Below, in pieces: positions 35,060 to 43,768 of a DNA stretch of 64,000 nt. Position 1 is the stretch's first letter, and each line of letters opens with the position of its first letter. Position numbers and translations under genes: made by a program. The notes below the pieces were generated by a model. The model was not told where the DNA came from. It saw nothing but the letters and a program-made list of their open reading frames with translations, and did not search any database. Source of the stretch: JAUMBM01 sp964645715 (GTDB lineage: Bacteria > Bacteroidota > Bacteroidia > Chitinophagales > Saprospiraceae). The stretch spans positions 1 to 64,000 of the forward strand of contig CAZYAO010000019.1 of the NCBI GenBank assembly GCA_964645715.1, in the 5' to 3' direction.

Positions 35060-37477
35060 ATGGCAAAATTTAAGAGAAAAAAAGCCGGCGAAGCCGGGCA
35101 GCAGCTTTCAGCCCCCAAGCTGCAGATAGCTATTTTGGAATTATTTCGGACTCACCCCAAAAAGCAGCTGAACCCTAAGCAAGTATTGTCTAAACTCAAG
35201 GTAGCCAATAACAAGGATGCTGTTGCCAGCGCACTCGATGAGCTCGCTGCTGCGCACAAGCTCATCGCGCTGGAAGATTTTCGCTACAAATTCAGGCCTC
35301 AGCCCAACCCTCACCGGATGCAGCTACTGCGGGAAGGACGGGTAGATATGACGCGCTCAGGGGCTGCCTATATCGTCACAGAAGGCCAGGAACAAGACGT
35401 ATTTGTGGGGCCGCGCTATTTGAAAGGAGCTATGCATGGCGATACTGTCCAGATTCGCGTCTGGCAGGGCACCGGCCGCCTCAAGCCGGAAGGTGAGGTG
35501 GTTTCTGTCATAGAGCGAGCTTCCGAGCACTTCGTAGGGCTGCTGCGCATCTATCAGGCTTTTGGACTTGTCACGCTCGATGGCGACCAAAATATCGATG
35601 TGCGTGTACCCTCAGAGGCTTTGGGCGGCGGCACGGACGGTGATAAGGTAGTCGTAAAGATTACGCGTTGGTCTGCAGAGCAGGGGGCTGCCAACTTCGG
35701 TGGTGAAATCACGGCTGTGCTGGGCAGGCCGGGTACCAGTGATGTCGATATGCAGGCCATCCTCATCAACAACGGCTTTCAGATTTCTTTCCCCATAGCT
35801 GCGATCCGCGAAGCCGATGCGCTGCCGCCAGCCATCAGTGAGCAGGAGATTGCGCTGCGCCGGGATATGCGTGACATTCTTACCTTTACCATAGACCCCA
35901 TCGATGCCAAAGATTTTGACGATGCATTGTCAATCCGGACGCTCGATGACGGCAAGCTGGAGATTGGGGTTCACATCGCAGATGTGAGCCACTATGTGAA
36001 GCCGGGATCCGCACTTGACAAAGAGGCTTACCAGCGGTCTACATCAGTCTATCTGGTCGACCGGGTATGCCCGATGCTGCCCGAGCGCCTGTCCAATGAA
36101 TTGTGTTCGCTACGTCCCAATGAGGACAAGCTAACTTTTTCAGCTGTCTTCATCTTCGATGCTAATTTCCGGATTGCGGGTCGCTGGTTCGGCAAGACCG
36201 TCATCCACTCTGATCGCCGGTTTGCCTATGAACAGGTGCAGGAAATACTGGAAAGTACAGAAGAACGACCGGCGGAGGATTATGCTGCCGAACTAAAGCT
36301 GCTCAACACCATCGCCAAAAAATTGCGTACCCGTCGCTTCCGGCAAGGGTCTATCGATTTTGATACCGAAGAGGTACGCTTCCGGCTCGATGACAACGGC
36401 GTCCCCCTTGAAGTGTACGTCAAAGAGCGCAAAGACGCGCACATGCTCATCGAAGAGTTTATGCTGCTGGCCAATAAAGAAGTTTCCCTGCTCATCCACC
36501 ACAAAGAAGAGAAGCAGAGACAGAATATCCCCTTTGTCTATCGCGTTCACGATGAGCCCGATCTCGAGAAAGTTGCCGAGCTGGCCCGTTTTGCCGCAGC
36601 CATGGGCTTTGACATGGACATACAATCGCCACGCAGCATTGGCAAGTCTTACAACCGACTAATTGAGCAGGCGCGCAAAGAACCGGGGCTCAAGCTACTG
36701 GCACCTTTGGCTATTCGTACAATGGCAAAGGCAGTCTATAGCACCGACAACATCGGTCACTACGGGCTTGGTTTTTCCCACTACACACACTTCACTTCAC
36801 CCATTCGCCGCTACAGCGACGTGCTCGCACATCGCATTCTGGAGCGGAATCTTGGTCAGGGGGCGCTCTATCAGACAGATAAAAACAAGCTGAGTGAGCA
36901 GTGCGGCCATATTTCCCGGCAGGAAAAGCGTGCGGCAGATGCAGAGCGGGATAGTATCAAGTACAAGCAGGCAGAGTTTATGTCCAAGCATGTGGGCGAT
37001 GTATTCAACGGTCTGGTCAGCGGACTCACCGACTTTGGTGTGTTTGTTGAACTCATCGACAGCCACTGCGAGGGGCTCATACCTTTCGAGCGGCTGCCCG
37101 ACAACTTTGAGTTTGCCAGCGGCAAGCTCAGTATGCGCGGCCGGCGTACCGGCAGCAGCATCCGCATGGGCGATGAGGTAAAAATCCGCATACTCGATAC
37201 AGATATCCAGCGGCGGCGCATAGAAATGGCCTGGGTGGAGGGGCCGCTCAATCGCCAGCAGGAAGCCTTGCCGGCGGGTCCGCAGGCAACAAAATCTCAG
37301 GCAGCCGATCCGGCAGGCCGGCGCAGAGCGGCCGGTGAGGCCGGCGACCGGCGCAGAGCGGCAGCCAAAGCTGGCGACCGGCGCAGAGCGGCCGGCGAGG
37401 CCGGCGACCGGCCAAGGCCGGCAGCCGGAAGGCACAAGCAGGCGGCCAAAGCCGGTGGCCGGCGAAAAAAAGATTAA
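35060..37477 (+). CDS. rnr: Ribonuclease R
   Basis: 805 residues from the ATG at 35060 (MAKFKRKKAGEAGQQL). An N-terminal winged-helix and cold-shock region (VDMTRSGAAYIVTEG, DVFVGPRYLKGAMHGD) is followed by the RNB catalytic domain with TIDPIDAKDFDDALSI, whose aspartates bind Mg2+, and GLGFSHYTHFTSPIRRYSD. An S1 domain near 645-720 reads VFNGLVSGLTDFGVFVELID. It degrades structured RNA 3' to 5'. The end is a basic Ala/Gly/Arg tail encoded by 30-bp DNA repeats (separate entry). The PCM methyltransferase gene follows almost directly. Confidence 0.95.
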   Translation: MAKFKRKKAGEAGQQLSAPKLQIAILELFRTHPKKQLNPKQVLSKLKVANNKDAVASALDELAAAHKLIALEDFRYKFRPQPNPHRMQLLREGRVDMTRSGAAYIVTEGQEQDVFVGPRYLKGAMHGDTVQIRVWQGTGRLKPEGEVVSVIERASEHFVGLLRIYQAFGLVTLDGDQNIDVRVPSEALGGGTDGDKVVVKITRWSAEQGAANFGGEITAVLGRPGTSDVDMQAILINNGFQISFPIAAIREADALPPAISEQEIALRRDMRDILTFTIDPIDAKDFDDALSIRTLDDGKLEIGVHIADVSHYVKPGSALDKEAYQRSTSVYLVDRVCPMLPERLSNELCSLRPNEDKLTFSAVFIFDANFRIAGRWFGKTVIHSDRRFAYEQVQEILESTEERPAEDYAAELKLLNTIAKKLRTRRFRQGSIDFDTEEVRFRLDDNGVPLEVYVKERKDAHMLIEEFMLLANKEVSLLIHHKEEKQRQNIPFVYRVHDEPDLEKVAELARFAAAMGFDMDIQSPRSIGKSYNRLIEQARKEPGLKLLAPLAIRTMAKAVYSTDNIGHYGLGFSHYTHFTSPIRRYSDVLAHRILERNLGQGALYQTDKNKLSEQCGHISRQEKRAADAERDSIKYKQAEFMSKHVGDVFNGLVSGLTDFGVFVELIDSHCEGLIPFERLPDNFEFASGKLSMRGRRTGSSIRMGDEVKIRILDTDIQRRRIEMAWVEGPLNRQQEALPAGPQATKSQAADPAGRRRAAGEAGDRRRAAAKAGDRRRAAGEAGDRPRPAAGRHKQAAKAGGRRKKD
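37318..37420 (+). repeat. 30-bp tandem repeat encoding the basic tail of RNase R
   Basis: Units start at 37318, 37348 and 37378 (CCGGCGCAGAGCGGC...), exactly 30 bp apart, followed by a degenerate fourth. Each encodes a ten-residue DRRRAAGEAG-like unit, so the period keeps frame. The tail is probably variable in length between strains. Confidence 0.88.
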
Positions 37478-37498
37478 TTGTTTTTTACCTACGTCTAC

Positions 37499-38164
37499 GT
37501 GAACATACATTTTAACAATCATCACGATACCTACAAGCACCAAGGGATGCGCCGCAAGCTGGTGGCTGAGCTGCGGGCCAAAGGTATTCGGGATGAGCGG
37601 GTACTGCAGGCCATTGGGGCACTACCCCGCCATTTTTTCCTCGATCCTGCTTTTGAAGAATGGGCCTATGAAGACCGGCCCTTCCCGATAGGCTGCGAGC
37701 AGACTATCTCCCAGCCTTTCACGGTCGCCTTTCAAACGGAACTGCTAGCGTTGCAGCCACGCATGAAAGTACTTGAAATAGGTACTGGTTCGGGCTATCA
37801 GGCCGCCATACTGGCGCTGCTCAAAGTACGGGTATTTACCGTCGAGCGCCATAAAGAACTGCATCTTAAGGCAGCTGATATGATGCGCAGGCTGATGCCC
37901 GGCAATGTGCGCTGTTTTCATCGCGACGGCTTTCTGGGTCTGCCAGAGTTTGCGCCCTTTGACCGAATCCTAGTCACTGCCGGCGCTGCTGAAGTACCCG
38001 ATACGCTGCTTCGGCAGCTGGCGCCCGGCGGCATTATGGTCATTCCTGTCGGCACCAACGGGCAGCGTATGCACAAAATTACACAGACAGCGCCCGGGCA
38101 CTTTCACGAAGAGGATAAGGGGGACTTTCGGTTTGTACCTTTTGTAAAAGGGCTTGAAAAGTAG
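37499..38164 (+). CDS. pcm: Protein-L-isoaspartate O-methyltransferase
   Basis: About 221 residues. The body is typical: VLQAIGALPRHFFLDPAFEE, PFPIGCEQTISQPFTVAFQT, the SAM loop VLEIGTGSGYQAAILALL, and LRQLAPGGIMVIPVG. It methylates isoaspartyl residues in damaged proteins for repair. The start is uncertain: the family keeps a KHxG stretch ahead of RRKLV, and no ATG precedes it in frame. A GTG at 37499 or TTG at 37478 (directly after the rnr stop) would include it, while the ATG at 37547 would drop it. Probably co-transcribed with rnr. Confidence 0.92.
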   Translation: MNIHFNNHHDTYKHQGMRRKLVAELRAKGIRDERVLQAIGALPRHFFLDPAFEEWAYEDRPFPIGCEQTISQPFTVAFQTELLALQPRMKVLEIGTGSGYQAAILALLKVRVFTVERHKELHLKAADMMRRLMPGNVRCFHRDGFLGLPEFAPFDRILVTAGAAEVPDTLLRQLAPGGIMVIPVGTNGQRMHKITQTAPGHFHEEDKGDFRFVPFVKGLEK

Positions 38165-38226
38165 TAAGCCGCCCAGGTAGTCTTGCGCGGCTGAGGCTAT
38201 ACAAGCCTATCTGAGCGGTAAGCGCG

Positions 38227-38268
38227 TACAGCGGGCGCATGTGCACATGCGCCCGCTGTATTTTTTTT
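38227..38268 (+). terminator. Rho-independent terminator after pcm
   Basis: Perfect 34-base palindrome (TACAGCGGGCGCATGTG and its complement) followed by T8. Textbook form, 63 bases after the pcm stop. Confidence 0.92.
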
Positions 38269-38328
38269 ACCCATGACAATCAATTTTTTACATACAAAAA
38301 AAAGCTATACGCCCTCGCCAACCAAAAA

Positions 38329-38345
38329 TTGGCACGCTTTTGGAA
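38329..38345 (+). promoter_or_regulatory. Possible sigma-54 promoter of the DUF3179 gene
   Basis: TTGGCACGCTTTTGGAA resembles TTGGCACG-N4-TTGCA. The -24 half is exact but the -12 half reads GA instead of GC. Distance to the ATG at 38388 (about 40 bases) is suitable. The mismatch at the key -12 base keeps confidence low. Confidence 0.35.
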
Positions 38346-38387
38346 TAATACCAGATAATTGAAATCATCATCAAAAACACTGGTATT

Positions 38388-39404
38388 ATGAAGAGCACTA
38401 TAGTCAAAAAAATGGCCCTGGCCGCAGTTGCCCTCTATGGGCTCTCTATGGGCAATGTGTATGCGCAGCGCGCAGTGCTGGCGGAGGCGATGGAAAATGA
38501 AGGCGCCTTCCGCATGAACAATCTAGAGCTGCCCGAATGGGATATCATTGCGGCAGGACCTGGCCGCGACGGTATCCCCGCTATCGATGCCCCAATCTTT
38601 ACGGAGGCTAAGTATGCCCGCAAGCTTGCGGAAAGTGAAGTGGTGCTGGGTATTTCGATCAACGGAGTAGCCAAGGCCTACCCTGTTCGGATTCTGTCGC
38701 AGCACGAAATCGTCAATGACAACTTTGGCAACACGGCAGTTGTCGTCAGCTATAGCCCTCTTTGCGGGGCTGCGACGGCTTACAAGGCCGACGGAAAATT
38801 TGAGGACTGGCAGTTTGCTGTATCCGGCCTGCTCTACAACAACAACCTGCTGATGTTTGACCGCCAGACGGAAAGCCTGTGGTCGCAGTTGCTGGGGCGC
38901 GCAGTAGCTGGCCCTGCCGTGGGGCAGTCGCTGGAAAAGGTACCCTACGTGCTCACCACCTGGCAGGAGTGGACCAACCGCCACCCGCAAAGCATGGTGC
39001 TCACGACGGATACGGGGTTTGGACGCAACTATGACATTGACCCTTATGAGCAATATAGCAACAACGATCGGTTGATGTTCCCACTCAATCATATCGACAA
39101 GCGTCTGCCGCTCAAGCACCGCGTGCTGGGGATTGAGGTCAACGGCAAATTCAGGGCCTACCCCTACAGTTTGCTTGCTGCAGCGGAGAATAACATCATC
39201 GAAGATCAGTTTAACGGGCAGACAATCACGATTGAGTACCTACCTGCGTCAAAGACAGCACTCGCGGTAGACGAAACGGGCCAGCTGGTGCCGGCACAAA
39301 GCATGTACTGGTTTGCGTGGGCGGCCTTCCACCCCCAGACCGAGATCTATGCACCGGCCAATCGCCCCACCGGAATTAGCATGAATATAGGATCGATTGA
39401 ATAG
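38388..39404 (+). CDS. Secreted DUF3179 domain protein
   Basis: 338 residues. The signal peptide ends near GNVYAQ. DUF3179 signatures: VVLGISINGVAKAYPVRILS, QHEIVNDNFGNTAVVVSYSP, LCGAATAYK, SLWSQLLGRAVAGP, the mid HRVLGIEVNGKFRAYP and the C-terminal YWFAWAAFHPQTEIY. The family is periplasmic or secreted and of unknown biochemistry. A single-gene unit with its own candidate promoter and a following hairpin at 39429. Confidence 0.9.
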   Translation: MKSTIVKKMALAAVALYGLSMGNVYAQRAVLAEAMENEGAFRMNNLELPEWDIIAAGPGRDGIPAIDAPIFTEAKYARKLAESEVVLGISINGVAKAYPVRILSQHEIVNDNFGNTAVVVSYSPLCGAATAYKADGKFEDWQFAVSGLLYNNNLLMFDRQTESLWSQLLGRAVAGPAVGQSLEKVPYVLTTWQEWTNRHPQSMVLTTDTGFGRNYDIDPYEQYSNNDRLMFPLNHIDKRLPLKHRVLGIEVNGKFRAYPYSLLAAAENNIIEDQFNGQTITIEYLPASKTALAVDETGQLVPAQSMYWFAWAAFHPQTEIYAPANRPTGISMNIGSIE

Positions 39405-39428
39405 TATCCCAATTGCCTGGCTGCCTGT

Positions 39429-39473
39429 TCATTCCAGTCGCTGCCACCCGTTGGTGGTTAGTGACTGGAATGA
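39429..39473 (+). terminator. Hairpin after DUF3179 gene
   Basis: Arms TCATTCCAGTC-GCTGCCACC and GGTGGTTAGT-GACTGGAATGA around CGTT, with a few internal mismatches, 24 bases after the stop. Confidence 0.6.
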
Positions 39474-39560
39474 CAGATGCAGTTTTAAGTTAAACTTTTT
39501 TGGGATAAAAACGGGTTCAGCTCGTCCCGCAAGGCAAGTCGGGGCGGGCTTTTCTTTTTA

Positions 39561-39601
39561 TAAAAAGCGCTTTGACGGCTGGCGCCGCCAAAGCGCTTTT
39601 A
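39561..39601 (-). terminator. CTTTGG-core hairpin between convergent genes
   Basis: Arms TAAAAAGCGCTTTGACGGC / GCCGCCAAAGCGCTTTTA around TGGC. The one imperfect pair is A/C on plus-strand RNA but G-U on minus-strand RNA, so it fits better as a terminator for the minus gene ending at 39924. Confidence 0.65.
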
Positions 39602-39606
39602 TTGGG

Positions 39607-39896
39607 GTTACATTTTGCCGCCACTGGCGGCAAAATACGGTTCATTTTATTTTTCCGCCAGNNNNNNNNNNNNNNNNNNNNNNNNNNNNNNNNNNNNNNN
39701 NNNNNNNNNNNNNNNNNNNNNNNNNNNNNNNNNNNNNNNNNNNNNNNNNNNNNNNNNNNNNGTTACATTTTGCCGCCACTGGCGGCAAAATACGGTTCAT
39801 TTTATTTTTCCGCCAGTGGCGGCAAAATACAGTTCATTTTATTTTTCCGCCAGCGGCGGAAATATATAGTTCATTTTATTTTTCCGCCAGTGGCGG
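39607..39896. repeat. 37-bp tandem palindromic array, broken by scaffold gap
   Basis: After the gap, CCGCCA boxes start at 39773, 39810, 39847 and 39884, exactly 37 bp apart. Each unit has a CCGCCA-N-TGGCGG palindrome (or CCGCCACTGGCGG) followed by an AT-rich stretch ending TTCATTTTATTTTT. The 55 bases before the gap (39607-39661) are identical to the first 55 after it (39762-39816). Confidence 0.9.
39662..39761. other. Scaffold gap (100 N) inside tandem array
   Basis: Exactly 100 N. Both flanks carry the same 55 bases, so the two contig ends may simply overlap or the array may be collapsed. Confidence 0.99.
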
Positions 39897-39923
39897 AAAA
39901 ATTGAAACTAACGCTTTAGCTGA

Positions 39924-40811
39924 CTAATAGGTCATGGCACGCAGATAGCGGAAGCTGCGCGTAACGCTCTCCATAGGAGCTACATCCCTAAAAGCATCCT
40001 GTTCGACAAAAAAATGCTTCATGCCGGCTGCTTCGGCTTCCCGGAAGACCGCAGGCCAGTCGACGATACCGTCCCCCACAGGCGCAAAAAAAGGATCGCT
40101 GCCGGCAGTCATATCTTTGACGTGCCAAAGCGGGAATCTGCCCGGATAACGCTGGTAAAGCTCAGCAGCCGTAGCCTTGGTACGGCGAATCCAATACTGA
40201 TCAAGTTCAAATTTGACCAGCTCTTTGTCTGTTTGCTCCAGCAGCACATCATAGGGTACAACCCCGCCGATGGGGAAAAATTCGAAGTCGTGGTTGTGGT
40301 AAGTCATCTGCAAACCGTAGCGGCGGCTCACCTCTGCGCAGCGGTTGAGCAGCTCAGCTACCCGCTTGTAATCATCTATGGTTTTTCTTTCGCTCTCTGC
40401 CAGCCAGGCTAGTACAATATAGGATTGGCCTACTTCTTTAGCATGCGCACAGGCCATCTCCCATTCGTTGGTCATAGTGCCACGCAGGTTTTTATCACTG
40501 ACGCCTGTAGAAACATGGCCGCTAATGACCTGCAAATGATTGGAATCGAGCATTTTTTTGAGGCGGGCCGGACTAATTCCCAGAAATTGACCATTGCCGT
40601 AGCCAAATAACTCAATATTCTGGTAACCAATGGCCGATACCTGCCGAAGGGTACCCTCAAAGTCTTGTTGAAGCAGGTCCCTCAGCGTATACAACTGAAT
40701 ACCGATGCCGTCGACGCTGCCCGACCGGCGGCAGGCTGCCTGGTATACAGCAGGGCTTAGCGCTGCCAGCGCCAGCCAGGAGGAAGTTTGTAAAAAAGTT
40801 CTGCGCTGCAT
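39924..40811 (-). CDS. Sugar phosphate isomerase/epimerase-like TIM barrel, exported
   Basis: 295 residues. The N-terminus RRTFLQTSSWLALAALSPAV looks like a Tat-type or lipoprotein export signal with Cys in QAACRRSG. The xylose-isomerase-like barrel follows: GIGIQLYTLRDLLQQDFEGT, YQNIELFGYGNGQF, GLQMTYHNHDFEFFPIGG, ELDQYWIRR, WHVKDMTAG and KHFFVEQDAF, which supply the usual E/D/H metal ligands. Periplasmic members often act on sugars or inositols released from polysaccharide, but the substrate is unknown. Confidence 0.88.
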   Translation of the reverse strand: MQRRTFLQTSSWLALAALSPAVYQAACRRSGSVDGIGIQLYTLRDLLQQDFEGTLRQVSAIGYQNIELFGYGNGQFLGISPARLKKMLDSNHLQVISGHVSTGVSDKNLRGTMTNEWEMACAHAKEVGQSYIVLAWLAESERKTIDDYKRVAELLNRCAEVSRRYGLQMTYHNHDFEFFPIGGVVPYDVLLEQTDKELVKFELDQYWIRRTKATAAELYQRYPGRFPLWHVKDMTAGSDPFFAPVGDGIVDWPAVFREAEAAGMKHFFVEQDAFRDVAPMESVTRSFRYLRAMTY

Positions 40812-40855
40812 GATTGACGTATTGTGCCCGCAGCAGACTGCAGGCTTATGATAAA

Positions 40856-41446
40856 TTATTTTTCCTTTTCCCAGGGGCGGTAGACGGCTGACTGCACCGG
40901 CCGGTCAGCCGGCATTTCCCGCAAGGGTTCACATACCCGCAGGCCAGCAACACATTCGGCCGGCAGCCGCTGGTACAGGGCCGTACCGGCGGTCTTCCAG
41001 GCCATCATCTCATCCGATACCTCCCGGATGATGCGGGCAGGATTACCGGCTACCAGACTTCTCCGCGGAATGCGCTCCCCCGCTTTAATGAAAGCCAGCG
41101 CCCCAATAATACATTCCTCTTCGATGACCACCTCATCCATGACCACGGCATTCATCCCTACCAGACAATTGCGGCCAATCTCTGCACCGTGGATGATGGC
41201 ACCATGACCGATATGGGCACCCTCCCGCAGAAAGACTGTGATGCCCGGAAACATGTGGACCGTACAGTTTTCCTGCACATTACACCCATCTTCGATGACA
41301 ATACCCCCCCAATCTCCGCGCAGTGCTGCTCCGGGACCTACATACACATCTTTACCGATCACCACATTACCGGTCACGACCGCCTGCGGGTGTACGAAAG
41401 CAGAAGGATGTACCACGGGTACCCACCCGTGAAAAGCGTAAAACAT
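40856..41446 (-). CDS. Hexapeptide-repeat protein, gamma-carbonic-anhydrase/PaaY-like
   Basis: 196 residues of left-handed beta-helix repeats (VVHPSAFVHPQAVVTGNVVI, GKDVYVGPGAALRGDWGGIV, AHIGHGAIIHGAEIGRNCLV). Three histidines in CTVHMF, GHGA and IIHG match the zinc ligands of gamma-carbonic anhydrases and of the PaaY thioesterases. The C-terminal helix ends with a short Pro-rich tail. It may be a carbonic anhydrase or a CoA-thioester hydrolase; the context does not decide. Confidence 0.85.
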   Translation of the reverse strand: MFYAFHGWVPVVHPSAFVHPQAVVTGNVVIGKDVYVGPGAALRGDWGGIVIEDGCNVQENCTVHMFPGITVFLREGAHIGHGAIIHGAEIGRNCLVGMNAVVMDEVVIEEECIIGALAFIKAGERIPRRSLVAGNPARIIREVSDEMMAWKTAGTALYQRLPAECVAGLRVCEPLREMPADRPVQSAVYRPWEKEK

Positions 41447-41590
41447 AGACTATGTGGTTTGATAGCGAATCCTATAGCTACCTGCCAACCGGGCGCCGCA
41501 TTTGCGGGTGCACAGGGGCACAGGCAGCATCCTCACAAACACCCATCTGCAGCACCCCGCTACCGGTACAGAAATGCCGGACAGATATGT

Positions 41591-41619
41591 TTGCAAGATA
41601 TAAATAATGATTATCTTTC
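41591..41619 (+). promoter_or_regulatory. Promoter of the MFS transporter
   Basis: TTG at 41591-41593, 18-base spacer, TATCTTTC at 41612-41619 (one base off TAnnTTTG). Transcription would begin near 41626, favouring the ATG at 41638 over 41629 and a nearly leaderless message. Confidence 0.5.
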
Positions 41620-41628
41620 CCTCACAAA

Positions 41629-43167
41629 ATGATAAGCATGCAAAAGACGAAACAACAAAAACCGAGGCTGCATTTTTGGGAAATTTGGAATATGAGCTTT
41701 GGCTTTATGGGCATACAGTTTGGCTTCGCCCTGCAAAATGCCAATACCAGCCGTATCTTTCAGACCCTGGGCGCAGAGGTAGAAGATATTCCTATTCTGT
41801 GGATTGCTGCACCGCTCACAGGCCTGGTGGTTCAGCCTATTGTTGGCTACTTCAGTGATCGCACCTGGCATCCCGTACTGGGCCGCAGGCGGCCGTACTT
41901 TCTGGTAGGTGCCGTACTGGCTTCCATCTCTCTCTGCCTGATGCCCAACTCACCCAGCTTGTGGATGGCCGCAGGTATGCTCTGGATTATGGATGCTTCC
42001 ATTAATATCACGATGGAGCCCTTCCGCGCTTTTGTGGGCGATAATCTGCCCGATGAGCAGCGTACCACGGGCTTTGCCGCCCAGAGTTTTTTCATCGGTC
42101 TGGGAGCTGTGGTGGCCTCCGCACTGCCATGGATGCTCACCAACTGGGCTGGCGTGGATGCAACGGCGGCAGCGGGTGAAATACCCGAAACCGTCAAGTG
42201 GTCTTTTTATGTCGGAGCGGCCATCTTCCTGCTGGCAGTATCCTGGACCGTATTCCGCTCTAAAGAATATACACCCGAGCAGCTTCTGTCTTTTTCGCAG
42301 GACTCGCAGACTGCCGCCGACAGTTCCTTGGAGGTTTCAGCTGCTGAACAACAGCAGCAAAGTGCCCGACAGCAACGCGTGGGGTTATTGACAGCGGCCG
42401 CTGGCATCGGTTTGTTGTTGGTACTCTCTCAGACAAATCTGCAGAAAGAGCTTTACATCCTCGGCTTCGGCCTGCTGGCGGCTGGTATCATGTGGCTGGC
42501 CTCTGGTGCTATGACAAGACAAGGGCGCTATGACAATGGCTTTGTAGCTATTATGACCGATCTTTTGCGCATGCCCAAAACGATGCGGCAGCTGGCCGTC
42601 GTGCAGTTCTTCTCTTGGTTTGCCCTCTTTGCTATGTGGATTTATACCACCCCGGCCGTCACCAAACACCTGTATCAGACGACCGATGCAACTTCCGATG
42701 CTTACAACAAAGGTGCCGACTGGGTGGGCATTTGTTTTGCCGCCTACAGCGGCGTCACCCTGCTGTTTGCCTTCCTGCTGCCGGTGCTGGCGCAGCGCAG
42801 CAGTCGCAAGGTTGCCCACATGATCTGCCTGACGCTGGGCGGGCTGGGGCTCATCTCTGTGTATTTTATCCCGGATCCTCAATGGCTGCTCCTCTCCATG
42901 GTGGGTGTCGGTATCGCCTGGGCGAGTATTTTAGCCATGCCCTATGCCATTCTCACTGGTGTCCTGCCTGCAGAGAAGATGGGCTATTTTATGGGGGTTT
43001 TCAATTTTTTTATTGTCATTCCACAGATTGTAGCAGCAACTATTTTGGGTTTCCTCGTTAGCTATCTGTTTAATGGAGAAGCCATTTTTGCACTCATTAT
43101 CGGTGGTATCAGCATGATTGCTGCGGGCATCATCACCCTGCTGTTTGTTGATGATCAGCCTGCCTGA
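41629..43167 (+). CDS. MFS sugar transporter, SLC45/sucrose-maltose type
   Basis: 512 residues, twelve predicted membrane helices with a long central loop. The loop motif GYFSDRTWHPVLGRRRPYFL matches the SDR...GRRRP signature of the SLC45 and plant sucrose carrier group. The N-terminal FWEIWNMSFGFMGIQFGFAL with NANTSRIFQTLGA is typical of Bacteroidota maltose/sucrose-like members. Proton-coupled disaccharide uptake at the inner membrane is likely. No glycoside hydrolase is nearby, so the sugar is unknown. An ATG at 41638 is an alternative start. Confidence 0.9.
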   Translation: MISMQKTKQQKPRLHFWEIWNMSFGFMGIQFGFALQNANTSRIFQTLGAEVEDIPILWIAAPLTGLVVQPIVGYFSDRTWHPVLGRRRPYFLVGAVLASISLCLMPNSPSLWMAAGMLWIMDASINITMEPFRAFVGDNLPDEQRTTGFAAQSFFIGLGAVVASALPWMLTNWAGVDATAAAGEIPETVKWSFYVGAAIFLLAVSWTVFRSKEYTPEQLLSFSQDSQTAADSSLEVSAAEQQQQSARQQRVGLLTAAAGIGLLLVLSQTNLQKELYILGFGLLAAGIMWLASGAMTRQGRYDNGFVAIMTDLLRMPKTMRQLAVVQFFSWFALFAMWIYTTPAVTKHLYQTTDATSDAYNKGADWVGICFAAYSGVTLLFAFLLPVLAQRSSRKVAHMICLTLGGLGLISVYFIPDPQWLLLSMVGVGIAWASILAMPYAILTGVLPAEKMGYFMGVFNFFIVIPQIVAATILGFLVSYLFNGEAIFALIIGGISMIAAGIITLLFVDDQPA

Positions 43168-43233
43168 TGCTGACTGGTTTGCCGCGATTTTTTTGCCAAC
43201 ACCCCTTTTTCCGGCGGTCAAAAATGATAAAAG

Positions 43234-43272
43234 TTACGCCTCCCCCTGACGAATGTCAGCAGGGGGGCGTAA
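43234..43272 (+). terminator. Terminator after MFS gene
   Basis: TTACGCC-TCCCC-CTGAC and GTCAGCAGGGGGGCGTAA around GAAT. It ends 32 bases before the coiled-coil gene and argues against starts upstream of 43304 for that gene. Confidence 0.65.
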
Positions 43273-43303
43273 TAGTTGGCTTAGCTTGCAGGTGAAATCA
43301 AAA

Positions 43304-43717
43304 ATGCAAGTTGACATGGAAACGAAAAACAGCCATAAGGCATCCATTCACATCAGTGATCTCCACTTTGAACACAAACTCTGGAAGAGACAGTTGGATT
43401 TTTATCGGGACGAGTTGTCTATCTTCGAACACAGGCTCGAGGAATTGGTGCAGCGCTGGACGGATCACGGAGTGCTTGCGCAACTTGAGCAGTACCAAAA
43501 TAGGTTTGTTCGCGAGCGGGAAGTGATTGACGAATTGCGCCACGACGTCAATGAACACGCCAGCCAGCTGGCAAAATATGCGCAGGAGCATCCGGTCGCC
43601 ATTGACCGTGTGCGCTTTGAAGATCAGGTAAATTTGCGCGACCGCATGGAGACTTTCCAAAAATTATTCGCGGAACTGAAGAATGAGTTCATGATTTACG
43701 TGGCTAAGTACCTGTAG
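43304..43717 (+). CDS. Small coiled-coil protein of unknown function
   Basis: About 137 residues from the ATG at 43304 (MQVDMETKNS; the ATG at 43316 is also possible). Almost entirely charged alpha-helix (HKLWKRQLDFYRDELSIFEH, REREVIDELRHDVNEHASQL, RDRMETFQKLFAELKNEFMI) with heptad-like spacing and no signal peptide or membrane helix. Probably a cytoplasmic helical bundle. Not recognised as a named family. Both sides are flanked by terminator hairpins, so it is likely transcribed alone. Confidence 0.7.
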   Translation: MQVDMETKNSHKASIHISDLHFEHKLWKRQLDFYRDELSIFEHRLEELVQRWTDHGVLAQLEQYQNRFVREREVIDELRHDVNEHASQLAKYAQEHPVAIDRVRFEDQVNLRDRMETFQKLFAELKNEFMIYVAKYL

Positions 43718-43768
43718 GCTGTTTTTTTTTGGGGGGGGTCCAACCATCAAAAAGGCCATACTGCTTCG

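Noticed and set aside
39607..39896. CRISPR array
   Set aside because: The 37-bp period matches a typical repeat length, but consecutive units are nearly identical along their whole length. There are no unique spacers and no cas genes in the window.
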